Assembly: GCA_013821665.1 (NCBI GenBank)
Contig: JACDGI010000003.1
Coordinates: 1 to 43,314 of the forward strand
Length of the DNA stretch: 43,314 nucleotides
From: Anaerolineae bacterium
GTDB lineage: Bacteria > Chloroflexota > Anaerolineae > Aggregatilineales > Phototrophicaceae
Reading direction: 5' to 3'
Positions within the stretch are counted from its first letter, which is position 1; each line of letters begins with the position of its first letter. The notes under the pieces were generated by a model, which had not been told where the DNA came from, did not search any database, and worked only from the letters and a program-made list of their open reading frames with translations. Below are positions 7,976-15,991 of the stretch, one piece after another. The translations under genes and the position numbers were made by a program.

Positions 7976-8111
7976 GAATCTGAAGAATTTGAAGAATCTT
8001 GCGAATCTTTTCGGCTGTGGCAGTTGTGGTTTTTGCGGAATTTGCAGTTTTTAGAACAATTCCGAATAATGGCTTCAGCTTGTAACTGATGACTGGCGAC
8101 TAACGACTGAG
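7976..8111 (+). repeat. Short degenerate tandem repeats in the SRPBCC-AraC spacer
   Basis: Four 9-base units of the type GAATCTGAA lie at 7976-8011, and three 7-base units of the type GACTRRC lie at 8091-8111, just before the AraC-type ATG. The spacer otherwise shows no gene. Confidence 0.45.
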
Positions 8112-8117
8112 GAAAAT

Positions 8118-8789
8118 ATGGACACATTCTTTGAAGGCCGCGAATCCGACTCCCCCTATATCCATATGATCTGGCGTGGACACACCGGCGAGAACTACGT
8201 CGCGACCTGCCCTGCCGAACCCCGTTGGAACCTCCTGCTCATCAAGCAAAAGGATGAGGTCAAAGTCACCATCGAAGGGCCGCTCACGCAGGCCCTCAAC
8301 AAATTCCGTCTCGATGAGAGTGATTTCCTCGTCATCAAATTTCGGCTGGGCGCATTCTTCCCACGTCTGCCGGTCACCAATCTTGCCAACACCGACGCTT
8401 TGCTGCCCGAAGGCGCGAGTAAAACCTTCTGGTTGGATGGCTCCGTGTGGCAGTTCCCCGACTTTGAAAATGTCGAAACCTTTGTAGATCGCCTCGTCCG
8501 CGAAGATGTCCTGCGCCTCGATCCAGTCGTGGATGGTGTCCTGCAAAACCAGCCACAGGATATTTCGGATCGCACGGTACGCCGCCGCTTCATCTACAGC
8601 ACCGGCCTCACACCCAAAGCCCTCCAGCAGATCGAACGCGCTCAACAGGCCGCCGAACTCTTGGGGAAAGGCACTTCAATCCTCGATGCGGTCTATGAAG
8701 CTGGTTATGCCGACCAGCCGCATTTGACGCGCTCACTCAAACGTTTTTTCGGTCAAACACCCGCTCAAATCGCAAACCAAGCGCCGTAA
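8118..8789 (+). CDS. AraC family transcriptional regulator
   Basis: This 223-residue regulator has an N-terminal sensing part (about 1-140, no recognised ligand motif) and a C-terminal AraC double helix-turn-helix at about 145-222. The second HTH is textbook: AAELLGKGTSILDAVYEAGYADQPHLTRSLKRFFGQTPAQI. It probably controls neighbouring genes such as the reductases that follow. The ATG is preceded by GAGGAAAAT. A REP palindrome follows the stop codon at 8815. Confidence 0.88.
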   Translation: MDTFFEGRESDSPYIHMIWRGHTGENYVATCPAEPRWNLLLIKQKDEVKVTIEGPLTQALNKFRLDESDFLVIKFRLGAFFPRLPVTNLANTDALLPEGASKTFWLDGSVWQFPDFENVETFVDRLVREDVLRLDPVVDGVLQNQPQDISDRTVRRRFIYSTGLTPKALQQIERAQQAAELLGKGTSILDAVYEAGYADQPHLTRSLKRFFGQTPAQIANQAP

Positions 8790-8814
8790 CCACCACATCC
8801 ACTCGACACGAATT

Positions 8815-8842
8815 GTAGGGGCGCAAGGCCTTGCGCCCCTAC
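8815..8842. repeat. REP hairpin 1, perfect 28-bp palindrome
   Basis: GTAGGGGCGCAAGG is followed by its exact reverse complement, giving a 14-bp-arm perfect palindrome in the spacer after the AraC-type gene. Members with the same GTAGGG outer arms recur at 10191, 10267, 18957, 20360, 32010, 32428 and 32715. Confidence 0.9.
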
Positions 8843-8931
8843 CGACCATTTTGTCCATTTTATTCAAGACATCTGCCCTACTCCTCGGCTATGATGAGCA
8901 TGTTCAATCAAACGGCACAAGGAGCAGCAAC

Positions 8932-9510
8932 ATGCGTAAAATCATCTCCATGATCCATCTCTCGTTGGACGGAATGGCCTCCGGCCCCAACGACGAACTC
9001 GACTGGATTTCCTATGACAGCGATCTGGAAGCCTACGCCCACTCGATGCACCCGCTGGTGGATGCGGTCATCTGGGGACGCAAAACCTACGAAGGCATGA
9101 AATACTTCCTCACCGTTCCCGGTAATCCTGATATTGGTCAGGGCGAACGCGAACACGCCCAATTTCTGAACGACTCCACCAAAATCGTGGTGTCGCGCAC
9201 ATTGGATAACATCGACTGGGCTGGCAACACCAATACCCTGTTGATTAAGGACAATCTCGCCGCCGAAATCAACAAAATCAAGCAGCAGCCCGGTAAGGAT
9301 ATTTGGCTGCTGGGCAGCACCTCGCTCTTCCAAGAGATGGCACAGCTCGACCTGATTGACGAGTATCGCATCAACGTTAACCCGACCATTTTGGGTGTTG
9401 GCAAGCCCTTATTCGCCAACATGGACCATCAAGTCAAGCTCAATCTGCTGGACTCGACGACCCTCAAGAGCGGTGTCGTTCTTCTGCGTTATGAACGGGC
9501 GCGTGCTTAA
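8932..9510 (+). CDS. Dihydrofolate reductase-like (RibD C-terminal) protein, first of two
   Basis: This 192-residue protein belongs to the RibD C-terminal/DHFR-like reductase superfamily, NADPH-dependent cytosolic enzymes. It shows MRKIISMIHLSLDGMASGPN at the start, AVIWGRKTYEGM, KIVVSRTLDNIDW, the nucleotide-binding GKDIWLLGSTSL and DEYRINVNPTILGVGKPLF. The frame is open upstream to 8851, but the ATG at 8932 has an AAGGAGC site 7 bases before it and matches the family start. The substrate is unknown; stand-alone RibD_C proteins are not necessarily in riboflavin synthesis. A diverged relative follows 21 bases downstream. Confidence 0.88.
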   Translation: MRKIISMIHLSLDGMASGPNDELDWISYDSDLEAYAHSMHPLVDAVIWGRKTYEGMKYFLTVPGNPDIGQGEREHAQFLNDSTKIVVSRTLDNIDWAGNTNTLLIKDNLAAEINKIKQQPGKDIWLLGSTSLFQEMAQLDLIDEYRINVNPTILGVGKPLFANMDHQVKLNLLDSTTLKSGVVLLRYERARA

Positions 9511-9531
9511 TTATCTGAGGGAGAAAATCGC
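9511..9531 (+). repeat. 21-bp direct repeat, copy A (leader of the second reductase)
   Basis: TTATCTGAGGGAGAAAATCG plus C fills exactly the gap between the first reductase stop and the second reductase ATG, and includes its GAGGGAG ribosome-binding site. An identical copy starts directly after the second reductase stop at 10132. Confidence 0.85.
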
Positions 9532-10131
9532 ATGAATAAAGTCGCTTGTTCAATTTCCATGTCACTCGATAGCTTCGTTGCAGGGCCGAACATGAGTTTT
9601 GAAAAACCCTTTGGTGACATGGCTAATGACGCGCTCCATCACTGGATGTTCGATGAGCCAGAAAAACATCGCGCCGAGTTGGATGGCTTGACGGATGCGG
9701 GTGCCTTCATCATGGGCAGCAATATGTACGGTCCGAAGGATCGACGAGAGAGCGCCGATTGGAAGGGTTGGTGGGGCGATAATCCTCCTTACCATGCGCC
9801 AGTCTTTGTGCTGACTAACAAACAGCGCAATCCCATTCCGATGGACGGTGGCACAACCTTTTTCTTCATCACAGATGGTATTGAAGCGGCACTCTCCCGC
9901 GCCAAAGCAGTGGCGGGCGATAAAACAATTGCTATAGCGGGCGGCGCAAGTACCGTCAATCAATATTTATCCGCCGGATTGATTGATGAGTTGTGGCTGC
10001 ACATTGCACCAATCACCCTCGGTAAAGGCCAACGCCTCTTTGAGGGTGTTCCGGCGCTCGAACTGGAACCCATAGGGACAAGCGGAACCAGCTTGGTCAC
10101 ACATATCCGCTACCGTGTCATCAAGAAATAG
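9532..10131 (+). CDS. Dihydrofolate reductase-like (RibD C-terminal) protein, second of two
   Basis: This 199-residue RibD_C/DHFR-like protein has ACSISMSLDSFVAGPN at the start, the dinucleotide-binding stretch KTIAIAGGASTVNQYLSAGLIDELWLHIAPITLGKGQRLF, and a conserved FIMGSNMYG. It is only distantly similar to the gene before it and belongs to a different subgroup, as the longer 40-60 loop (MSFEKPFGDMANDALHHWMF) shows. The genes form an operon, with the ribosome-binding site provided by the 21-bp repeat. The substrate is unknown. Confidence 0.88.
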   Translation: MNKVACSISMSLDSFVAGPNMSFEKPFGDMANDALHHWMFDEPEKHRAELDGLTDAGAFIMGSNMYGPKDRRESADWKGWWGDNPPYHAPVFVLTNKQRNPIPMDGGTTFFFITDGIEAALSRAKAVAGDKTIAIAGGASTVNQYLSAGLIDELWLHIAPITLGKGQRLFEGVPALELEPIGTSGTSLVTHIRYRVIKK

Positions 10132-10152
10132 TTATCTGAGGGAGAAAATCGC
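10132..10152 (+). repeat. 21-bp direct repeat, copy B (no gene follows)
   Basis: Identical to 9511-9531 and also placed directly after a stop codon. After it the sequence is GAAAATAAA where copy A has ATGAATAAA, so the start codon is missing. It looks like the remnant of a duplicated gene junction. Confidence 0.8.
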
Positions 10153-10190
10153 GAAAATAAATAACCTAAGTCTGAAAATAAATCGAAATG

Positions 10191-10293
10191 CCGGACGCGA
10201 TATATCGCGTCCCTACATTTGGATGTTGAAAATCAACGCTAACCATTAAACCGAAGTGCGTTTTCTGTAGGGACGGCATATATGCCGTCCGGC
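10191..10293. repeat. Inverted pair of REP hairpins (2 and 3)
   Basis: Hairpin 10191-10216 has GGACGCGATATATCGCGTCC and then CTAC; hairpin 10267-10293 starts GTAGGGACGGCATATATGCC and ends in GTCCGGC. They face opposite ways with about 50 bases between them, the arrangement of a BIME-like REP pair. They lie between the reductase operon and the convergent nitroreductase gene. Confidence 0.8.
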
Positions 10294-10343
10294 AACCCTG
10301 CAATGAAATCGAATATTCTAACGAGTTCTAATAGGAATTTAGT

Positions 10344-10850
10344 CTAGCCCAAATGCATGCCATATTTCCCATGCGAGGCCACTTCAGCCAGCGCCTTCCG
10401 TTTCTTCTTCCCCTGCCCTAATTCCTTCACCGGATAACCAAACGGCAGGATCGCAAGGACATCCAAATTCTCAGGGATATTTAAAAGTTCGTTGACACCC
10501 TTCATGCCCACATAGCCAACCCAGTTGGAACCGATGCCTTCAGACCATGCCGTGAGGATCATAGATTGAATGGCTCGGCTGCCATCTGATACGGCTAAGG
10601 CTGTACGGTCAACAACGACCACAATCGCCACCGGAGCTTGGGCGATATAAGGCCCTGATTTGGCGAGTTCAGCCAGTTTTGCGAGTTCTGGGGGATCGTC
10701 AACCACGATAAAATGCCACGGCTGCTGATTCGAACCGCTGCCAGTCAAGCGCCCCGATTCAAGAATGCGTTTAATTTGCTCGGACGAAATCGGGGTTGAC
10801 TGAAAAGCGCGAACGGCCAAAATTGTATTAACAGTTTCAAATACGTCCAT
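10344..10850 (-). CDS. Nitroreductase family protein
   Basis: This 168-residue FMN-dependent nitroreductase-family protein has TILAVRAFQSTPISSEQIKRILESGRLTGSGSNQQPWHFIVV at the start (the R.F and S..N.QPW FMN-binding segments), and the family's AIQSMILTAWSEGIGSNWVG and ILPFGYPVKE in the second half. It may reduce nitro compounds, quinones or flavins with NAD(P)H. The frame is open to 10958, but the ATG at 10850 has AAAGGAA upstream and fits the family. It is divergent from the small HhH gene at 10950; a shared 100-base promoter region lies between them. Confidence 0.88.
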   Translation of the reverse strand: MDVFETVNTILAVRAFQSTPISSEQIKRILESGRLTGSGSNQQPWHFIVVDDPPELAKLAELAKSGPYIAQAPVAIVVVVDRTALAVSDGSRAIQSMILTAWSEGIGSNWVGYVGMKGVNELLNIPENLDVLAILPFGYPVKELGQGKKKRKALAEVASHGKYGMHLG

Positions 10851-10949
10851 AAGAGAGTTCCTTTGTAAAATGATTTGATCTAAATTGTAGCGTGCAGTAT
10901 TTTGTATAGACACGCACCACCGAACGCACCTTACTAAGGAGTCAAAACC

Positions 10950-11153
10950 ATGAACCAATCCGAAACAGATCTTCCGCGCTTGGGTGCCCCTGCCCTACGC
11001 GCCCTCGCCAGCGTCGGTGTCACTCGCCTCGAACAGCTTACAGCCTTCACCGAGTCTGACATCAAAAAGCTGCATGGTATGGGGCCAAAAAGCATCAAAC
11101 AACTGTATGAAGCCCTTGAGCAGCGCGGAATATCCTTCGCCACCAAGAAATGA
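10950..11153 (+). CDS. Small helix-hairpin-helix protein (RNAP alpha-CTD-like)
   Basis: This 67-residue protein is almost entirely one HhH-containing domain: LPRLGAPALRALASVGVTRLEQLTAFTESDIKKLHGMGPKSIKQLYEALEQRGISF. The LHGMGPKSIKQL turn is the classic DNA-backbone-binding hairpin and the layout resembles the C-terminal domain of the RNA polymerase alpha subunit. Stand-alone members are known but their function is not clear. TAAGGAG precedes the ATG. Confidence 0.8.
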   Translation: MNQSETDLPRLGAPALRALASVGVTRLEQLTAFTESDIKKLHGMGPKSIKQLYEALEQRGISFATKK

Positions 11154-11197
11154 TTATCACTATTCAGAATAGCTAAGCTTGGATGGTTTACGGATCT

Positions 11198-11647
11198 TCA
11201 AATCGTAGCAGGTTTGTGTGCTTGTGCCTCAGCCACTACAGCGGTTGCCTCTGGCGCTAACATCGCCTTACCATAATAGGCATTGCTCAGCGCTATAGGT
11301 ACGTCACTAATGCGCCCTGACTTGGATAAGTAGCTGATTGCCCCGGCTTTAAGCACGTCGTAAATGAGGGTGGGGTCTGTGGACATGCTCAGTACAACCA
11401 CCTGTATCGACGGGAATTCATTACGGATTAAGCGTGTCGCTTCGACACCATCCATATTGGACATTTGCAAATCCATCAGCACGACATCCGGTTGGTACAT
11501 ACGGCATAAAGTGACTGCCATGCGTCCATCACTGGCTGTACTAACCACTTCAAATTCCGGGAAAGTTTCAAGAAGAGCGTTTAACTCCTCCCGTACCATA
11601 TCATAATCGTCAATGATGAGAACTTTGATTTTATCACTTTTATCCAT
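11198..11647 (-). CDS. Stand-alone response-regulator receiver protein
   Basis: This 149-residue protein is a receiver (REC) domain with D13/D14 acidic pair (IIDDYD), phosphoacceptor D59 in VVLMDLQMSNMDGVEA, S87 (VVLSMST) and K109 (SYLSKSG). The sequence resembles NarL-type receivers, but only about 30 residues follow the domain and they hold no helix-turn-helix, so it must act by protein contact or have lost its output domain. No histidine kinase is in the window. The ATG at 11647 is preferred; an in-frame TTG at 11701 would add 18 residues. Confidence 0.87.
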   Translation of the reverse strand: MDKSDKIKVLIIDDYDMVREELNALLETFPEFEVVSTASDGRMAVTLCRMYQPDVVLMDLQMSNMDGVEATRLIRNEFPSIQVVVLSMSTDPTLIYDVLKAGAISYLSKSGRISDVPIALSNAYYGKAMLAPEATAVVAEAQAHKPATI

Positions 11648-11815
11648 AGGGTTTTGACCATCCGTGCCTAAATAAATAGCGTTATAAAGACAATATTCCA
11701 AATTTAGCAGTTAGGTCAGGACTAATCGAACTATTGGAGGATAGGATAGATCAATTTGGAGCGATCTAGAGTTTTGGGATTCATTGACGACCAAACTGTT
11801 CAATTTAAATGGTAG

Positions 11816-11844
11816 TTGTGAAGCGCCACCGAATTCACTATCAT
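11816..11844 (+). promoter_or_regulatory. Promoter of the first MFS gene
   Basis: TTGTGA at 11816-11821 and TATCAT at 11839-11844, spacer 17. The same promoter with TTGTGC and TATCAT, again with spacer 17, precedes the second MFS gene, which supports both. Confidence 0.65.
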
Positions 11845-11887
11845 ATTTACCTTATATCAACCACTTTGAAACCCCATAAGATTATCC

Positions 11888-13156
11888 ATGAACCTTGCCA
11901 TTTGGAAACGTCTCTTGAACACCCGTTACGGCCCCTTCATGGGATTGAATATTGTGCTGCAAGGCTGCTTGATTGGGATTTTGGCTCCCTTGATACCCAT
12001 CCTAATTGTCGAGAAAATCGGGCTGGATAAGTCCGGCGTGATGATCTTTTTCCTGCTGAATACGCTGGTGGGCATTGCTGTGACGTTGGGAACAGGCTGG
12101 CTTTCCGATGGCACAATTGCCCGTTACAAGCTGGTACTGGTCTGCGGCCTCGTGGCGACGCTGGGCTTTGTCGGCTTAAGTCAGGCAACATCACCGGTTC
12201 AAGCATGGCTGTCGGGCATCGCCATTGCTTGCATGGGAGTGGGCTTTCCGCAGGTGTTCGCGGTAGCCAAAACAGGCGTCGTCGCCGGATGGGAACACGA
12301 GGCGCAGGTCATGGGCATCACCGCACTGCGAACCTTGTACTCGTTGGGGTTCATCATCGGCACAGCGCTTACCAGCCTGTTAATCAGCGCCGATATTCGC
12401 ACAGTCTTTGTGTTGATTGCAGTGGTGGCAGCCGTAGTGATGGTGACTACAACGCTGCTGCTGTACCGCATCGAAACCCATATCCTGCGGGAAGCAGTCC
12501 GCATAAATGAAAGTGATGCAGCGGCATCGAGTGCGACAACCGGATATGCTCTACCAATGTGGGCATTGATTGTACCGCTGCTGGCGCTGACCATCATGCG
12601 TGGGGCAGATAGTACGCGGGGCGTGTACTTGCCGTTGGTCATGTTCCAAATGTTCAAGGATGCCAGTATTGCACCGTTGATGTTCGGTATCACAGCGACG
12701 GCTGAACTGATTGTGATGGGAATGATGGGCTATTTATCGAGCAAAATTGGCGAGAAAACCACCATATCCATCGGGGCATTGGTAGGTGCGCTGTACTTTG
12801 CTATTATGTCGTTTTCACAGTCGTTACCATTCTTGTATTTTGCTCATGTGTTGTATGCGGTGTTCGTTGCGGCACTGCTGGGTGTGGCAATGGCCTACAT
12901 ACAAGGTCTGATGGCACATCGGGCAGGCTTGGGCGGATCGTTGTTTATGATGGTGTTCAACGTCGGCGCATTGATTGGCATCTTATCGCCGCTTTTAGTG
13001 ACTGGATATGACCAAACAATTTTTGTTATTCCGACCATCTTATGCCTCATCGGCGCAGGTCTATTGATGTTTGGTGATCGAACGGCCCAAATTCAAAAGC
13101 GGATGCAAGCTGCATCCGTCATGGTCGATTCGCAAGAGGTCTTAATCGCAAAATAA
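11888..13156 (+). CDS. MFS transporter, first of a tandem pair
   Basis: This 422-residue protein of about 12 membrane segments belongs to the major facilitator superfamily. The diagnostic loop 2-3 motif A is seen as TGWLSDGTIARYK; a repeat-like SSKIGEKTTISIGALVG lies at the start of the second half. The central loop between the two six-helix halves is around residues 195-220 (YRIETHILREAVRINESDAAASS). Substrate unknown; drug-efflux-like or sugar-efflux-like members share this form. The next gene is a close paralogue with the same promoter, so the pair is a recent tandem duplication. Confidence 0.88.
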   Translation: MNLAIWKRLLNTRYGPFMGLNIVLQGCLIGILAPLIPILIVEKIGLDKSGVMIFFLLNTLVGIAVTLGTGWLSDGTIARYKLVLVCGLVATLGFVGLSQATSPVQAWLSGIAIACMGVGFPQVFAVAKTGVVAGWEHEAQVMGITALRTLYSLGFIIGTALTSLLISADIRTVFVLIAVVAAVVMVTTTLLLYRIETHILREAVRINESDAAASSATTGYALPMWALIVPLLALTIMRGADSTRGVYLPLVMFQMFKDASIAPLMFGITATAELIVMGMMGYLSSKIGEKTTISIGALVGALYFAIMSFSQSLPFLYFAHVLYAVFVAALLGVAMAYIQGLMAHRAGLGGSLFMMVFNVGALIGILSPLLVTGYDQTIFVIPTILCLIGAGLLMFGDRTAQIQKRMQAASVMVDSQEVLIAK

Positions 13157-13198
13157 CACAGCGAGGGAGAAAATTATGAAAACAAATCCGAATGGTAG

Positions 13199-13227
13199 TT
13201 GTGCAGCCGCCGCAAATTGACTATCAT
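13199..13227 (+). promoter_or_regulatory. Promoter of the second MFS gene
   Basis: TTGTGC at 13199-13204 and TATCAT at 13222-13227, spacer 17. It is the duplicated counterpart of 11816-11844; the similarity extends from about 13192 through the start codon of the gene. Confidence 0.65.
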
Positions 13228-13269
13228 CAATAAACCACCTCAATCGGTTTCAAACCCCACAAGGTCATT

Positions 13270-14541
13270 ATGAACCTCACAATCTGGAAACGCATTATGC
13301 ACACCCAACATGGTGTGGCATTAGCCTTGAATATTTTGTTGCAGGGCTGCTTGATGGCAACCTTGGCACCGCTGATACCGCTGCTGATCGCCGAGAAAAT
13401 CGGGCTGGATAAGACGGCGGTGATGCTGTTCTTTCTGATCAACACCTTGGTCGGCATTGCCGTGACATTGGGAACCGGATGGCTGTCTGATGGGACGATT
13501 GCCCGTTATAAGCTGGTGCTGGTCTGCGGCATCATCGCGGCGGTGGGCTTCGTCGGCCTGAGCCAAGCCACAACTACGAGTCAAGCATGGCTGGCAGGTA
13601 TCGCCATTGCAGCCATCGGCGTGGGTTTTCCGCAGTTGTTCGCGGTGGCTAAATCCGGCGTGGTAGCCGACTGGGAACAAGAGGCTCAAGTGATGGGCAT
13701 CACAGCTTTGCGGACGATGTTCTCCTTAGGCTTCGTATTCGGGACGGCAGCAGCCAGCTTGGTTGCTAATCTGGATATTCGCAACGTGTTCTTGATGATC
13801 GCAGCGGCATCCGTTTTGGTGACGTTCAGTGCGGCAGTGCTGCTGTACAGCATGGAAGCCCATATGCGTCGGGAAGCGGTACGCATCAAAGAAAGCAACC
13901 CATCGACATCTACCACGAAAACAGGTTATTCACTGCCAGTCTGGGCGTTGATTGTGCCGTTGGTGGCCTTGACCATCTTGCGGGGAGCCGATAGTGCAAG
14001 AGGTGTCTATCTGCCATTGGTCATGTTGCAGTTGTTCAAGGACGCGACAATTGCACCCTTGATGTTCGGTATTACGGCAGCGGCTGAACTGGTCGCGATG
14101 GGTCTTATGGGTTATGTAGCCAGCAAGATTGGTGAGAAAGTCACCATTACGATTGGGGCGGTGGTGGGTGCGTTATTCTATGCCGTGATGTCCTTTTCAC
14201 AGTCGTTACCACTGCTGTATATTGCCCATATTTTTTATGCGATATTCGTAGCGGTGGTGGTCGGCGTGGGCATGGCTTACGTGCAAAACTTAGTGAAAAA
14301 TCGGGCGGGTTTGGGTGGGTCATTATTTATGGTGGTGTTCAACGTCGGCAGTTTGATTGGCATTTTGGCACCACTTTTGGTGAAGGACTACGACCAGACT
14401 ATTTTTATAGCACCGATTATTTTGTGCGTGGTGGGAGCAGCGTTGTTGATGTTCGGTGATCGGACAACTCAAATCGAGGCGAGACTACAAAGTACGGCTG
14501 TGGTGATTGAAGCCGGGCAAGAGATATTGGTGGTAGAGTAG
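13270..14541 (+). CDS. MFS transporter, second of a tandem pair
   Basis: This 423-residue 12-helix MFS protein is colinear with the preceding gene over its whole length with no large gaps: the motif A region (GTGWLSDGTIARYKLVLVCG) is identical, as are LPLVM.Q.FKDA.IAPLMFGITA and NRAGLGGSLFM.VFNVG in all but a few positions. Differences lie in the central loop (SMEAHMRREAVRIKESNPSTSTTK) and the C-terminus. It has its own copy of the promoter, so the two transporters can be expressed separately. Substrate unknown. Confidence 0.88.
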   Translation: MNLTIWKRIMHTQHGVALALNILLQGCLMATLAPLIPLLIAEKIGLDKTAVMLFFLINTLVGIAVTLGTGWLSDGTIARYKLVLVCGIIAAVGFVGLSQATTTSQAWLAGIAIAAIGVGFPQLFAVAKSGVVADWEQEAQVMGITALRTMFSLGFVFGTAAASLVANLDIRNVFLMIAAASVLVTFSAAVLLYSMEAHMRREAVRIKESNPSTSTTKTGYSLPVWALIVPLVALTILRGADSARGVYLPLVMLQLFKDATIAPLMFGITAAAELVAMGLMGYVASKIGEKVTITIGAVVGALFYAVMSFSQSLPLLYIAHIFYAIFVAVVVGVGMAYVQNLVKNRAGLGGSLFMVVFNVGSLIGILAPLLVKDYDQTIFIAPIILCVVGAALLMFGDRTTQIEARLQSTAVVIEAGQEILVVE

Positions 14542-14582
14542 TTACCTGTTTACGGGAGCCATAACAGGCGATAACAGGTAAC
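14541..14582. repeat. Inverted repeat after the MFS pair
   Basis: GTTACCTGTT and AACAGGTAAC form a perfect 10-bp stem around a 22-base loop that contains a further AACAGGCGA. There is no T-run, so a terminator role is doubtful. Confidence 0.5.
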
Positions 14583-14617
14583 AATTACGGAGACTATTAC
14601 GAAATACAAAAGATTTT

Positions 14618-14640
14618 TTACCGCAGAGACGCAGAGAGTT
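14618..14640 (+). repeat. CGCAGAGAC-type dispersed leader element, copy 3
   Basis: TTACCGCAGAGACGCAGAGA plus GTT, 12 bases before the ATG of the next gene. It is the best-preserved copy in the window and was taken as the reference. Confidence 0.75.
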
Positions 14641-14652
14641 TAGAGAAAAAAC

Positions 14653-15045
14653 ATGACATCTGAGGACGAGCAAAAAGCAATTGAGAAAGATTATTCTCGG
14701 TCATGGGATGAGAAGGAAAAGCGTTATTTAGAGCTCAGTTCCGAAGAAGGTTGGGAATTTATAATACCAGTATGCGCCATGATTAAGGAACTTCGTAATC
14801 AGGGCTACGACCGTCAATTGGGAGTAGCAAGGTATTGGCATATGTTCGTCCTTTCCCGTTCTCGTGATCGAGAATTACGAGATGCAAAAGCAGTCTTAGT
14901 ATTTAGATTTAAAAAAGATGGCAGAATGAAAATACAATTTTGGGATGATGAACAAAAACAGATTGAATTCGAAGTTGAGCGCGTCGAAATCACACCTGAA
15001 ATCGAAGCGCTGCTTTCACGCTTATTGACGCAGCCGGTTAATTAG
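14653..15045 (+). CDS. Hypothetical protein, 130 residues
   Basis: I do not recognise this protein. It is highly charged and soluble, with an acidic helical N-terminus (MTSEDEQKAIEKDYSRSWDEKEKRYLELSSEEGW), a middle part with YWHMFVLSRSRDRELRDAKAVLVFRFKKDGRMKIQFWDDEQKQ that should form beta strands, and a C-terminal helix. The DNA is visibly more AT-rich than the neighbouring MFS genes. It is followed by a 309-residue gene 14 bases downstream, so the two are probably co-transcribed. A small partner or immunity role for the next protein is only a guess. Confidence 0.6.
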   Translation: MTSEDEQKAIEKDYSRSWDEKEKRYLELSSEEGWEFIIPVCAMIKELRNQGYDRQLGVARYWHMFVLSRSRDRELRDAKAVLVFRFKKDGRMKIQFWDDEQKQIEFEVERVEITPEIEALLSRLLTQPVN

Positions 15046-15059
15046 TACAGAACCCCATT

Positions 15060-15989
15060 ATGAAATCTCTATTTGGCTGCACAATTTCTGAAGGGCTGAT
15101 GGCACAATGGAGCCAGTTATTGGTTTGCGAACCGTCGCCATTTTTCATCCCTGATACGGTCATGCTGCCGGAAGAGACGCTGATCTTAAGCCGTAAAGCC
15201 TTTTCTGAAGTCGGCTTTGATGCTTCCTTCCGCGACTCGTACACCGTCTATCACATCAGCCCTGATGGCAATCGGGTGGCCTTTTTATCGTCAGCCGAAT
15301 TTGACACCCTTCCACAAGAGAGCCAGCAAGCCCTACTGGCTGCACAATGTGCCATGAAGCGTGGGCAAGTCTACCGCTGGAAACAGATCGAACCCTTTTT
15401 GACAGGCTGTGTCGAACAGGCGGAGACGCGCTCGGTTAGCGCAGCGGGTGAGAAATATCTCGTTCTGGACACCAAAATTTGGCAGTTGCTATCGGAGGAT
15501 ATGCGGCAGGCATGGCTGGTCGATTTCGTGACTGCTGATAAGCCAGCCGTTTGTTTATCCCCTACCCTATCGGAAGCCGATTGGGCAGCGATGCCCTATG
15601 ACTCGATCCGCGCATTAGCCGGAACATTCCCAGCGAGGAGCGGCGCGAACTGCTTCTCGACTACGCTGGCAGCCATTACCCATCAGATGGATACGGCACG
15701 AACCATCGCTGACTTCTGGCTTCATCAGGAGCCATTTTTAGAAGGCTTGGAACGACGCGGCTACCATCTGTTAGAGGAAAATCTCATGCCTGACGCACGG
15801 GATCGGGTTCTGATTTGGAACGATCAGCAAGGAAAGCCGCAGCACACCTGCTATTTGATCGGCAACGGCTTGGTAGTAAATAAAAATTCGCAGTCTTGGT
15901 TCAGTCCACGCCAACTCCTATACCTCGATACCGTGCTGAACGAGTGGAAACATGAACCCTTCGAGATCGTGCTTTACGGGCGAGGTTAA
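15060..15989 (+). CDS. Uncharacterised protein, possible NlpC/P60-like fold
   Basis: This 309-residue soluble protein has no signal peptide. Its C-terminal third has a papain/NlpC-like order of residues: C198 at the start of a helix (GANCFSTTLAAITH), then H262 at the start of a strand (GKPQHTCYLIGNGLVVNKN) with N275 or a nearby polar residue as a third candidate. That suggests a cysteine peptidase or amidase, but the resemblance is weak and the N-terminal 190 residues match nothing I know. It is co-oriented with the 130-residue gene before it and convergent with the gene after it, only 2 bases away. Confidence 0.6.
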   Translation: MKSLFGCTISEGLMAQWSQLLVCEPSPFFIPDTVMLPEETLILSRKAFSEVGFDASFRDSYTVYHISPDGNRVAFLSSAEFDTLPQESQQALLAAQCAMKRGQVYRWKQIEPFLTGCVEQAETRSVSAAGEKYLVLDTKIWQLLSEDMRQAWLVDFVTADKPAVCLSPTLSEADWAAMPYDSIRALAGTFPARSGANCFSTTLAAITHQMDTARTIADFWLHQEPFLEGLERRGYHLLEENLMPDARDRVLIWNDQQGKPQHTCYLIGNGLVVNKNSQSWFSPRQLLYLDTVLNEWKHEPFEIVLYGRG

Positions 15990-15991
15990 TC

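Noticed and set aside
8815..10293. A CRISPR array from the repeated hairpins
   Set aside because: The palindromes are irregularly spaced, differ in their centres and have no regular unique spacers; no cas genes are present.
13176..13220. A 14-codon open frame (MKTNPNGSCAAAAN) with a good GAGGGAG site upstream of the second MFS gene, as a leader peptide
   Set aside because: It overlaps the duplicated promoter at 13199-13227, so the main transcript would not contain it. The similar region before the first MFS gene has no such frame.
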